Assembly: GCA_026197015.1 (NCBI GenBank)
Contig: JAPHRB010000134.1
Span: forward strand, 1 to 13,756
Source of the DNA: Gammaproteobacteria bacterium
GTDB taxonomy: Bacteria > Pseudomonadota > Gammaproteobacteria > SZUA-229
DNA: 13,756 bases
Direction of reading: 5' to 3'
Position numbers and translations under genes: made by a program. Of this stretch, positions 6,447 through 12,824 are shown piece after piece. Each line of letters starts with the position of its first letter. Position 1 is the first letter of the stretch. The notes beneath the pieces were generated by a model. It saw only the letters and a list, made by a program, of their open reading frames with translations, was not told the DNA's origin and made no database searches.

Positions 6447-8683
6447 AACGTTTCCATCAAAACAATTTGATTATTCACCTCATCAAACTGTCCATTATTC
6501 AAACACTCACTAGCCACTACAGCAATATCAGTTAATTTTTGATATCCAAGACTACCACTTATACCTTTAAGCTGGTGCAACACGTCATACGCTTTGTGCA
6601 ACTCATTATTTTCAATTGACTGCTTTAAATTATTAACATAATCAGGCAATTGTTTTAAGTATTTTATTTTAAGACTGTACAATTGATCATCTTCGTGCAG
6701 CTCAGCTATCTCATTACATACGTCAGAAGTAGCTTCGACTTCGAGCTCAACTAACCCCTGCACATCACGCTCATATAAAGCAGTTGTTAATGTAACATCG
6801 TCATCCTGAGCTGCAGGACTGACATTAGAAACATATTTTTGAATACATATTATTAGATCATTAATAATAATCGGTTTAGTTAACGTTTCAGTAAAACCTA
6901 TATCAGAAAATTCAGTTGCGTGTTCTGTTAATGCATCTGCCGTTAATGCAATTACCGGCTTAATATAATTTTGTTTTCGTAATTCAACAATCGCCTGTTT
7001 TCCATTCATAACAGGCATTTGAATATCCATTAATACAAGATCATAATTATTATTTAATGCCAGCTCTAAACCTTCTTTGCCATTTTCTGCTGTATCAATA
7101 TGTATTCCATAATCCTCAATATAAGCTTTCACCAGAGCCCTGATTTCGTAGGTATCTTCAACCAGTAAAACCCTGCCCGTTAAACTGATACCTTCTACAG
7201 GTTGCTCATATTCTGCTACTACCAGATCCGATTTATTAAGCTCAGTTATAAGTGCATTTTCCGATTCAATAAAACCTGCTTTAATTTTACACGTAAAACA
7301 ACTACCTATGCCTTTAACACTTTGCACGGTAATTTCGCCATGCATAATCTCAACCAGACGTTTAGATATAGTTAACCCTAGCCCGGTTCCACCAAACCTG
7401 CGAGAAATAGAAACATCAGCCTGAGAGAAAGGTTTAAAGAGTTTTTCGAGTTCATCTTCACTCATACCTATGCCAGAGTCTTTTATAGCTATAACCAGCA
7501 TATCGTTTGGTTTTTCATATGATATATCGATAATAACCTTACCATATTCTGTAAACTGAATCGCATTGCTTGCAAGGTTTAGAATCACCTGTTTTGTACG
7601 TATTGCATCATTATTTATATATTCAGGTATCGGTAAAATATAATTTATGTCAAGCTGAATATTCTTCTCTACAGCTCGCTCATTGAGCAATCGACGCGCA
7701 TGCTCAACTACTTTAATAATTGAAAAGTTACTCTTTTCAATTTCCAGCATATTAGCTTCAACTTTTGACAAATCCAGAATATCATTTATTAAGTGTAAAA
7801 GATGATTTCCGTTTTGTAGAACGATATCCAGCATATGTTTTTCTTCATCTCGATTTTTAGCTTTATCAAATCGAATACGCTCACTGTAACCAATAATAGA
7901 CGTTAACGGCGTTCGAATTTCATGACTCATATTTGCGAGAAATGAACTCTTTTGCTGACTTGCAGCTAACGCCTCATCACGATGATATATTTCTTCTTTT
8001 AACTCTTCATTTGCTATTTTCAATGCTTGTTGATTTTCATTAATAGTATCCAGCATTTCATTTAGAAACCTGGAAACAAGACCAAACTCATCACCCCTAT
8101 CCGCATCAAGACGTATATCAGTACTGCCTTTTGATACTTTTTGTGTAAACTCTATAATTGATTCAAACGGCTTATGAATTATTTTATTATTAAGCCAGAA
8201 CAGGAACAAACTGAATAAAACAGAAAAAACAACTATAGAACTGCCTACTTTTACACGTTCTAATAACGCAGCTCTTTTCAGTGAGGTAAATTCTAAATAT
8301 ATATCATATTTATCTGAATTTATTAAAACGCTTGACTGCAATGTATAACTATCAGCACTTTTAGTACCAAATTCAAGATTATCGAATTTAGAAATTATCT
8401 TAACAAACAAAATATCACTACTATTTACTAACGACTCAATTCTCTTTGTTTGCTGCTTATTAAGCCCCGCCTCTTCACTGCTTCCTTTTAACATTTCCAC
8501 AAGCTGATACTGCTGCCATGTATATGCCTTTTTACTTGATTCTTCAAAAGTTGACATAAATGGAACGGTGAAAGAAAACGAAAGAATGACAATAGTCCAT
8601 ATAGTTACTGCTGTAATTTTTATGGCGATGCTACCATTCCATGATCTTGCCAGGTTTTCTGAAGCGTTTTTTATACTATTCAT
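6434..8683 (-). CDS. Tripartite hybrid sensor histidine kinase (HAMP-HisKA-HATPase-REC-Hpt)
   Basis: This 749-residue inner-membrane phosphorelay kinase resembles BarA in layout. An N-terminal membrane helix (about 23-43) and a second one (about 146-164) flank a periplasmic sensor region of about 100 residues that I do not recognise. Next come a HAMP linker (about 166-218), a coiled-coil stretch, HisKA with His254 in SFLANMSHEIRTPL, and the ATP-binding domain with N-box Asn373 (NLASNAIQFT), DSGIGM (402-407) and GGTGLGL (431-437). A receiver follows, with Glu509-Asp510 and phospho-Asp553 (LVLMDIQMP), Thr581 and Lys603. A C-terminal Hpt domain has His703 in HQLKGISGSLG. All relay residues are intact. 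ATG 8683 shares its A with the stop of the upstream membrane protein (TAATG), so translation is likely coupled. Output may go through the convergent single-domain regulator or a distant one. Confidence 0.95.
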   Translation of the reverse strand: MNSIKNASENLARSWNGSIAIKITAVTIWTIVILSFSFTVPFMSTFEESSKKAYTWQQYQLVEMLKGSSEEAGLNKQQTKRIESLVNSSDILFVKIISKFDNLEFGTKSADSYTLQSSVLINSDKYDIYLEFTSLKRAALLERVKVGSSIVVFSVLFSLFLFWLNNKIIHKPFESIIEFTQKVSKGSTDIRLDADRGDEFGLVSRFLNEMLDTINENQQALKIANEELKEEIYHRDEALAASQQKSSFLANMSHEIRTPLTSIIGYSERIRFDKAKNRDEEKHMLDIVLQNGNHLLHLINDILDLSKVEANMLEIEKSNFSIIKVVEHARRLLNERAVEKNIQLDINYILPIPEYINNDAIRTKQVILNLASNAIQFTEYGKVIIDISYEKPNDMLVIAIKDSGIGMSEDELEKLFKPFSQADVSISRRFGGTGLGLTISKRLVEIMHGEITVQSVKGIGSCFTCKIKAGFIESENALITELNKSDLVVAEYEQPVEGISLTGRVLLVEDTYEIRALVKAYIEDYGIHIDTAENGKEGLELALNNNYDLVLMDIQMPVMNGKQAIVELRKQNYIKPVIALTADALTEHATEFSDIGFTETLTKPIIINDLIICIQKYVSNVSPAAQDDDVTLTTALYERDVQGLVELEVEATSDVCNEIAELHEDDQLYSLKIKYLKQLPDYVNNLKQSIENNELHKAYDVLHQLKGISGSLGYQKLTDIAVVASECLNNGQFDEVNNQIVLMETFYLS

Positions 8684-9084
8684 TATCTAAGGCCCGACCA
8701 CTTTAAGAACATGACCATTGGGCAGATATTTGTTATACCCGCGAGGATTAACATACTGGCGATAAACCAGGGAAGAAACCATATGATATCGGGCATCACA
8801 TAGGATGGGAGCAAAACTAAACCAGACACGATAAACCGTAAAACACGCTCTGATTCTATTTTATTGAACCATTTTGTATTACAGCCAGTTTCCTCCTGGC
8901 TTATAGTGCTTTTTCCATAACGAATTTTATTGATGATTGTTGTGAGACGCAGGTTGGTGATACCTTCAAAAAGAAGAAAACCCGCAAATGCAAATAGAGG
9001 GTAGATAGTTTCGTAATAGGCTGAACTAATCAATACTAACCAGAGCGTAGCTCCCATTATCAATCTAAAATGACGCTCACTCAT
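8683..9084 (-). CDS. Small membrane protein with two tandem DUF2892 (YgaP-type) units
   Basis: The 133-residue protein (numbered from ATG 9084) has four likely membrane segments in two hairpins. Each half opens with an E-R-x-x-R motif (Glu3-Arg4 and Glu79-Arg80) and reaches G-I-T-N at nearly the same distance (41-44 and 116-119). The second half ends in NICPMVMFLKWSGLR, typical of DUF2892, the membrane module of the rhodanese YgaP. The first half lacks the CP motif. A TTG at 9099 could add five residues, but MSERHFRL is the usual family start, so I chose the ATG. Neither start has a strong ribosome site. The TAATG junction with the kinase suggests the two proteins are made together, so it may be a sensor partner or membrane adaptor. 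That role is inference; the family has no agreed function. Confidence 0.8.
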   Translation of the reverse strand: MSERHFRLIMGATLWLVLISSAYYETIYPLFAFAGFLLFEGITNLRLTTIINKIRYGKSTISQEETGCNTKWFNKIESERVLRFIVSGLVLLPSYVMPDIIWFLPWFIASMLILAGITNICPMVMFLKWSGLR

Positions 9085-9098
9085 ACTAAAACCCGACA

Positions 9099-9122
9099 AC
9101 GCTATATATAATGAATAATATC
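9099..9122. repeat. Imperfect direct repeat, copy A
   Basis: ACG, C or T, TATATATA, a short variable part and TAATATC occur here and again 70 bp away at 9169-9191. On the - strand, which is the coding direction of the DUF2892-kinase pair, a TTGTCRGG motif follows each copy. The repeat lies directly before the start of that pair. Confidence 0.45.
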
Positions 9123-9317
9123 TAGTTGCCTTTTAGTAATGCCTTTATATGAATTACCTGACAACCCTACGTTATATATAGTCTTAATATCACTGTTTTA
9201 CAATTCATTAACACTCACTAAACCCACCTTTTCCTGAAATAAATCAGTAATAGTCGGCACATCAGGTTAAATTGATTAATCAGTGATTATACATACCTCG
9301 CGATATATTAAAATCAA
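9100..9317. other. AT-rich gap before the DUF2892-kinase pair
   Basis: This 218-bp region holds the two direct repeats and a palindrome TGATTAATCA (9273-9282). The 11-mer ATTGATTAATC (9271-9281) recurs at 11192-11202 near the transporter start. The gap probably carries the promoter of the DUF2892-kinase pair, but I cannot pick one with confidence. Confidence 0.5.
9169..9191. repeat. Imperfect direct repeat, copy B
   Basis: This is the second copy of the element at 9099-9122, with the same orientation and a 70-bp period. A CGTAGGG insertion separates TATATATA from TTGTC on the - strand, compared with CG alone in copy A. Confidence 0.45.
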
Positions 9318-9539
9318 CTAAGTTTTATGGTGATATTTTTCTATTTCCGGCAATACCTTACTGACTGTCGCCCATGCGTTTGAATCATATAAGCAGAGTT
9401 CACGAGACGTCTGCATGCTCGTGAGCGCATTTTTCGACGTTGATTTGCCATTAGGGTTGGATTGGATCGGGATTAGGATTTTCATGGCATTAACTTGATC
9501 AGAAACCAGGTTAAAACAATTAACCTGGTTTTGATTCAT
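9318..9539 (-). CDS. Doubtful 73-residue ORF after the rhodanese gene
   Basis: I do not recognise this ORF with confidence. Its ATG at 9539 directly abuts the rhodanese TAA (0-nt gap), but codons 3-12 lie inside a perfect hairpin and no ribosome site is visible. A second ATG at 9485 would give 55 residues beginning MKILIPIQSNPNGKS. That opening, and the later RELCLYDSN, faintly recall NifX/NifB-type small proteins (MKIAIP...). Such domains are about 100 residues, so this could be a truncated relic. No continuation appears in the other frames downstream. The sequence is hydrophilic, with no membrane segment or signal peptide. It may be a real small gene, a remnant or noncoding. Confidence 0.35.
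   Translation of the reverse strand: MNQNQVNCFNLVSDQVNAMKILIPIQSNPNGKSTSKNALTSMQTSRELCLYDSNAWATVSKVLPEIEKYHHKT
9503..9531 (-). terminator. Perfect 12-bp stem-loop after the rhodanese gene
   Basis: AAACCAGGTTAA (9503-9514) and TTAACCTGGTTT (9520-9531) are exact inverted arms around 5 nt, starting 9 nt after the rhodanese stop. On the - strand only TTT follows the stem, so it is a weak intrinsic terminator at best. It may instead protect the mRNA 3' end or limit read-through into the following small ORF. Confidence 0.5.
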
Positions 9540-10133
9540 TTAAAACGAACTTTTATAATACATTTTTTCCTTATTTAATTTATAACTCCAGGGCAAACCT
9601 GAGTTCTTCCATCCATTTTTTAATCTCCAGCCTTTTTTATCACCCTCTTTTACAACACCACCCTCAAATCCGTCTGTTACTACATATACATTTTTGAAAC
9701 CCTTATCAAATAACATGTTTGCTGCAGGGGCCCCGCGTGTACCACCTGATCGACACATAATTAAAACAGCATCCTTTTTTGTCAATCCTTTTTTGATTAA
9801 TGCCTTTTCTATATCCTGTGCAAAATCAGTATTTTTTTGCATTAGCAATACCGGCTTTTTAGGGTGCCATTTTTTTATATTTACAAACATGAAAGGAATA
9901 TTAACATCCACCACATCTGTAAACCCTGTAAACATAATTTCTGCGGGTTCTCGCACATCAACAAACAAGGCTTTATCACCCAGTTTCATTTTTAGGTCAT
10001 AAGCTTCTTTTGAATTTACATATAAGTCCCACGGTGTTTGTCTTTCAGGGTCACTCGGTTTAGGGGCAGCCATTGCTATGGCATTTATACTCATTACAAC
10101 TATTGCTGCAATCATTAACATTTTATTTTTCAT
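9540..10133 (-). CDS. Secreted rhodanese-domain protein
   Basis: This is a 197-residue periplasmic sulfurtransferase-type protein. The N-terminus MKNKMLMIAAIVVMSINAIAMA is a typical Sec signal peptide with likely cleavage after AMA (22). The rhodanese domain runs from about 35 to 165, with the early VDVREPAEIMFTG (58-70) and the active-site loop IMCRSGGTRG (125-134), where Cys127 is the sulfur-accepting residue. VVTDGFEGG (151-159) is the family's closing motif. The C-terminal tail (160-197), with two W residues and many Lys, is an extension I do not recognise. It lies 27 bp after the transporter on the same strand, so co-transcription is likely, and AAGG sits about 9 nt before the ATG. A role in sulfur transfer in the periplasm is inferred; the physiological substrate is unknown. 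Confidence 0.9.
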   Translation of the reverse strand: MKNKMLMIAAIVVMSINAIAMAAPKPSDPERQTPWDLYVNSKEAYDLKMKLGDKALFVDVREPAEIMFTGFTDVVDVNIPFMFVNIKKWHPKKPVLLMQKNTDFAQDIEKALIKKGLTKKDAVLIMCRSGGTRGAPAANMLFDKGFKNVYVVTDGFEGGVVKEGDKKGWRLKNGWKNSGLPWSYKLNKEKMYYKSSF

Positions 10134-10160
10134 ATTATTAAACCTTATTTAAATTAAATT

Positions 10161-11123
10161 TTAATCTTCATTTACACATATTTCAGTTCTGACAATCGCA
10201 TATACAGTTCTCACCAGTATACTCAGCACAATTATGCTTAACAGTGTTAATAAACTTAAACCTATATATTGATAGACTGATTTTTCTGTTAGTTCGTACA
10301 TCAATATACTTGCAATAGTTATAGCCGCTACGGGAAAAGAATAAGCCCACCATGACAGATAAAATTTCACATCTAAAAAACGTTTTGCCTGAACTAATAA
10401 TAACAACGTAAGAAATAAACCTGCAAAGTATAATATTCGAGCAAATGCATCTAAATCAGCTGTTAACCTTATATATGAAATAAATCCAACGGCTGGTGGC
10501 GCTATTAATATAAACAGTGTTGGCATCAATTTTTCATGCATCGGGTTATGAAACATTAATCGATAAAAAATAATTGTTAGCAAAATAACCCAGAATAACA
10601 TACCAATGCTAAAGAAAAACCATGAAACATCTATATAACCCAGAGGTACACCTGTTATCGGAACGATTACATTACCGACGGCGGGTATAAACCAGGCAGG
10701 ATTAGCGTGTTGTATCTGAAAATGATTATGGTGAATCCATGCATTTACAATATATAAGGTAAACATCAAATGCATAACACTACCTGTTATCCATAATGCC
10801 TTGCTAATGGGTGTTGCAAAAGGTAAATACGCAATTGATAAAAGTAATAAACTGATAGAAATAGCAGGAAAGAAATTTAATTTAACGGTGTTATTTAATT
10901 CATTCAACACCTGCTCGCGATAGATTATTATTTTCGTTAAATACATAAACACTAAAACAATAAAGATAAGTGTTATCACAGAAATTAATACTGTATTTAT
11001 AGATAAATCGATAACCAGTACCTGCTGCATTTTTTGCCAGGCAATTGCCAAACCCGCCATGCCCATCACCATAGAGAAGAATGAAACGGGAAAATATTCA
11101 AGTCTTTTTATAATACCAGCCAT
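10161..11123 (-). CDS. SLAC1/TehA-type (TDT family) transporter
   Basis: This is a 320-residue inner-membrane protein, close to the length of H. influenzae TehA, with about ten hydrophobic segments. Family signs are the opening LEYFPVSFFSMVMGMAGLAIAW (8-29), a conserved middle segment NPAWFIPAVGNVIVPITG (140-157) and APPAVGFISYIRL in the second half. The family (TehA, Mae1, SSU1, plant SLAC1) exports or conducts anions such as sulfite, malate, nitrate or chloride, and also affects tellurite resistance. The secreted rhodanese downstream makes a sulfur anion such as sulfite a reasonable guess, not a demonstrated one. AGGGTG about 8 nt upstream supports ATG 11123. It is divergent from the peroxiredoxin gene, sharing a 218-bp control region with an FNR-like box. 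Confidence 0.88.
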   Translation of the reverse strand: MAGIIKRLEYFPVSFFSMVMGMAGLAIAWQKMQQVLVIDLSINTVLISVITLIFIVLVFMYLTKIIIYREQVLNELNNTVKLNFFPAISISLLLLSIAYLPFATPISKALWITGSVMHLMFTLYIVNAWIHHNHFQIQHANPAWFIPAVGNVIVPITGVPLGYIDVSWFFFSIGMLFWVILLTIIFYRLMFHNPMHEKLMPTLFILIAPPAVGFISYIRLTADLDAFARILYFAGLFLTLLLLVQAKRFLDVKFYLSWWAYSFPVAAITIASILMYELTEKSVYQYIGLSLLTLLSIIVLSILVRTVYAIVRTEICVNED

Positions 11124-11192
11124 AAATCACCCTGCTTGAAAAGCAAATATAAGAATACACTTATATGCTATGGCTATTAATTGTTTCTGTCA

Positions 11193-11206
11193 TTGATTAA
11201 TCGCAA
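11193..11206 (-). promoter_or_regulatory. FNR-like box upstream of the transporter
   Basis: On the - strand the site reads TTGCG-ATTA-ATCAA, matching 8 of 10 defined bases of the FNR consensus TTGAT-N4-ATCAA. Its centre (11199.5) is about 41 bp before a start near 11158, which a -10-like TAGCAT (11170-11165) would give. An overlapping TATAAG (11165-11160) is an alternative -10. Binding by the FNR-type regulator encoded nearby is an inference. Confidence 0.45.
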
Positions 11207-11233
11207 TACGCCTTTTCACAGCTTCCATCAATG

Positions 11234-11248
11234 ATAGCTAATACCTAT
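11234..11248 (+). promoter_or_regulatory. OxyR-type element upstream of the peroxiredoxin
   Basis: ATAGCTAATACCTAT matches all ten defined positions of the OxyR motif ATAGntnnnanCTAT, and the flanks extend the symmetry to TGATAG-N7-CTATCA (11232-11250). OxyR normally binds two such motifs 7 nt apart. The adjoining positions on either side match poorly, so this is one strong half plus a degenerate one. Its centre is about 65 bp before the predicted peroxiredoxin transcription start, a usual place for activation. Confidence 0.5.
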
Positions 11249-11270
11249 CAATACCATTTAAACAATTAAC

Positions 11271-11299
11271 TTTACCTTAACATTAGAGTTTTCTAATAT
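11271..11299 (+). promoter_or_regulatory. Candidate promoter of the peroxiredoxin gene
   Basis: TTTACC (11271-11276) and TAATAT (11294-11299), with 17 nt between, predict a start near 11306 and a leader of about 36 nt. The poor -35 fits a promoter that needs an activator. Confidence 0.4.
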
Positions 11300-11303
11300 T
11301 AAG
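11276..11303. promoter_or_regulatory. 28-bp dyad over the peroxiredoxin promoter
   Basis: CTTAACATTAGA (11276-11287) and TCTAATATTAAG (11292-11303) form 12-bp inverted arms with one mismatch around GTTT. The dyad fills the -35/-10 spacer and covers the -10, so it may be a repressor operator. I cannot assign a regulator. Confidence 0.4.
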
Positions 11304-11341
11304 CCACACATTGAGCAATTAACTGATTAAAGGAAATAACC

Positions 11342-11992
11342 ATGGAAAACATTGAATCACAAAATAACCCTTTCCCAAGACTAAACGAAAGAGCACCAGA
11401 ATTTGAGGCCGTAACAACTGATGGAGTTAAAACTCTTGATGACTATAAGGGTCGCTGGTTGGTGTTATTTTCACACCCGGCTGACTTCACACCTGTTTGT
11501 ACTACGGAGTTCATTGGCTTTGCGAACAGAGCTGAAGACTTTAAAGCACTGAATACTGAGCTATTGGGATTGTCTATAGACAGCCATTATTCACACCTGG
11601 CCTGGATTCGTAATATTAAGGAAAAATTTAATGTTGATATTCCCTTCCCTATTATTGCCGATCTGGATATGAAGGTAGCTAATGCCTATGGAATGGTACA
11701 CCCGGGAGCAGCTGATACATCTGCGGTAAGAGCGACATTTATAATTGATGACAAAGGTGTATTACGTGCGATGGCTTATTACCCTATGACTAACGGCCGC
11801 TCGATAGACGAGTTCGTGCGCCTTGTAACGGCACTGCAAACATCAGATAAAAACGCAGTTGCGACGCCAGAGGGCTGGAAACCCGGTGATAAGGTGATTG
11901 TACCACCACCTGCAACAGCAGAAGCTGCGGAGGCACGCATGTCAGAGGGTTATGAGTGCACCGACTGGTACTTCTGTCAGAAATCTCTTTAG
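11342..11992 (+). CDS. Prx6-type peroxiredoxin (archaeal-like, with C-terminal Cys pair)
   Basis: This 216-residue cytosolic peroxidase reduces hydrogen peroxide and organic peroxides using thiols. The active site HPADFTPVCTTE carries peroxidatic Cys53 with Thr50 and Pro46, and the third catalytic residue Arg130 is in SAVRATFIID. The long C-terminal arm ends in ECTDWYFCQ with Cys206 and Cys212. This is the layout of thermophilic archaeal Prx6 enzymes such as the Aeropyrum pernix protein (Cys50, Cys207, Cys213), where the C-terminal cysteines act in resolution. No N-terminal signal peptide is present. A good ribosome site (AAAGGAAA) lies about 8 nt before the ATG. It has its own upstream control region with an OxyR-type element and a terminator after it, so it is probably monocistronic. 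Confidence 0.95.
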   Translation: MENIESQNNPFPRLNERAPEFEAVTTDGVKTLDDYKGRWLVLFSHPADFTPVCTTEFIGFANRAEDFKALNTELLGLSIDSHYSHLAWIRNIKEKFNVDIPFPIIADLDMKVANAYGMVHPGAADTSAVRATFIIDDKGVLRAMAYYPMTNGRSIDEFVRLVTALQTSDKNAVATPEGWKPGDKVIVPPPATAEAAEARMSEGYECTDWYFCQKSL

Positions 11993-12014
11993 TCAGGCAA
12001 CAACAGTACGAGCC

Positions 12015-12050
12015 AGATAGAGGAACATCCGTTCCTCTATCTTTTTATTT
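12015..12050 (+). terminator. Intrinsic terminator after the peroxiredoxin gene
   Basis: AGATAGAGGAAC (12015-12026) pairs exactly with GTTCCTCTATCT (12031-12042) around ATCC, followed by TTTTATTTT. A 12-bp perfect stem with a U-rich tail, 23 nt after the stop, is a textbook rho-independent terminator. Confidence 0.92.
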
Positions 12051-12068
12051 TGAAAGCTTAAAATCATC

Positions 12069-12074
12069 TATAAT
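12069..12074 (+). promoter_or_regulatory. Consensus -10 of the Crp/Fnr gene
   Basis: TATAAT is a perfect -10, predicting a start near 12081 and a leader of about 32 nt. The -35 position falls in the terminator T-run and matches poorly (TATTTT); TTGAAA at 12050 is too close (13 nt). Confidence 0.4.
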
Positions 12075-12112
12075 CCATTGAATTATTTAATATGAATTAA
12101 ACTGGCGAGAAA

Positions 12113-12814
12113 ATGAAAACAGTAAGTCTGGGTGAAGCGTGGAAAGGTGAAGCTGATTGCCTTAATTGCGCATTAAGAAATAGCGTTTTATTTTCTGGTC
12201 TGCATGAAAGTGATTTCGAAAAAATTCACAAACCTATCAACCAGTTTATATTACCCGCCGGTTCCAGCCTCTACCGTGAAGGTGATGAGGCACATTCTCT
12301 GTATACCATTCGCTCAGGCGTTGTGAAGTTAACCCAGTTTCTAGCGGATGGTAATCAACGTATAGTGAGACTGGCTTTTTCATCTGATGTAATTGGCCTT
12401 GAGTCACTCCTGGAGCCGCATTACAAACACGATGCTATTGCACTTCGTGACATTGAGGTGTGCCGCCTTCCCGCTGAGGTAGTTAATCAGTTAAGTTCTG
12501 AGAACCAGGTATTACACAAAGAACTTTTAAAACGCTGGCATCTTGCCCTTAATGAAGCAGATAGCTGGATTACACAATTATCTACAGGTTCTTCGCGTCA
12601 ACGCATGGCTAACCTGTTACTAAAACTTGCTGAAAAATTCACAGCCGATGAATGCGAATTATTTACACGAGAAGATATCGGTTCCATGTTAAGTATTAGC
12701 ACTGAAACAGCCAGCCGAACTATTGCTGAATTTAAACGAAGCAACCTTATTGTAAAACACGATACAGGTTATAAATTCGATATAGACAATCTCACGAAAA
12801 TATTACACGATTGA
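12113..12814 (+). CDS. Crp/Fnr family transcriptional regulator, FNR-like DNA specificity
   Basis: This 233-residue regulator has a cyclic-nucleotide-binding-like sensor domain (about 27-125, with the glycines of LPAGSSLYREGDEAHSLYTIRSGVVKL), a long dimer helix (about 130-158) and a C-terminal helix-turn-helix (about 185-210). The recognition helix STETASRTIAEFK carries Glu198, Ser201 and Arg202, the E-x-x-S-R set that in FNR reads TTGAT half-sites. The N-terminus has Cys16 and Cys19 (CLNCALR), and Cys117 sits where FNR has Cys122. However, the FNR cysteine six residues after the second is Val25 here, so the classical four-Cys [4Fe-4S] set is incomplete. Cys181 is a spare cysteine. It may sense oxygen, NO or redox state with a different cofactor, or none. 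The next gene is a haem protein with an FNR-like box before it. Confidence 0.92.
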   Translation: MKTVSLGEAWKGEADCLNCALRNSVLFSGLHESDFEKIHKPINQFILPAGSSLYREGDEAHSLYTIRSGVVKLTQFLADGNQRIVRLAFSSDVIGLESLLEPHYKHDAIALRDIEVCRLPAEVVNQLSSENQVLHKELLKRWHLALNEADSWITQLSTGSSRQRMANLLLKLAEKFTADECELFTREDIGSMLSISTETASRTIAEFKRSNLIVKHDTGYKFDIDNLTKILHD

Positions 12815-12824
12815 CAATTATCAT
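12811..12824 (+). promoter_or_regulatory. FNR-like box upstream of the haem protein
   Basis: TTGAC-AATT-ATCAT matches 8 of 10 defined bases of TTGAT-N4-ATCAA and overlaps the stop codon of the regulator gene. Its centre (12817.5) is about 42 bp before the start predicted from TAATAT (12848-12853), the classical spacing of FNR-activated promoters. The first six bases are also a perfect -35 TTGACA, so an ordinary promoter with TATCAG (12835-12840) is an alternative reading. Confidence 0.5.

Noticed and set aside
9206..9274. 22-codon open stretch on the - strand (PDVPTITDLFQEKVGLVSVNEL) that looks like a protein tail
   Set aside because: It has no start codon and is preceded by a stop in frame. 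It is too short to call a remnant from the sequence alone.
9271..9282. FNR box at ATTGATTAATCA
   Set aside because: Only one half-site (TTGAT) is present and the other half does not match, although it shares 11 bases with the better site near 11193.
9694..10002. 102-codon ORF on the + strand
   Set aside because: It is the antisense shadow of the rhodanese gene, which has a signal peptide and an intact active-site loop.
12050..12074. TTGAAA/TATAAT as a complete promoter for the Crp/Fnr gene
   Set aside because: The spacing is 13 nt, too short for sigma-70. Only the -10 is kept as a candidate.
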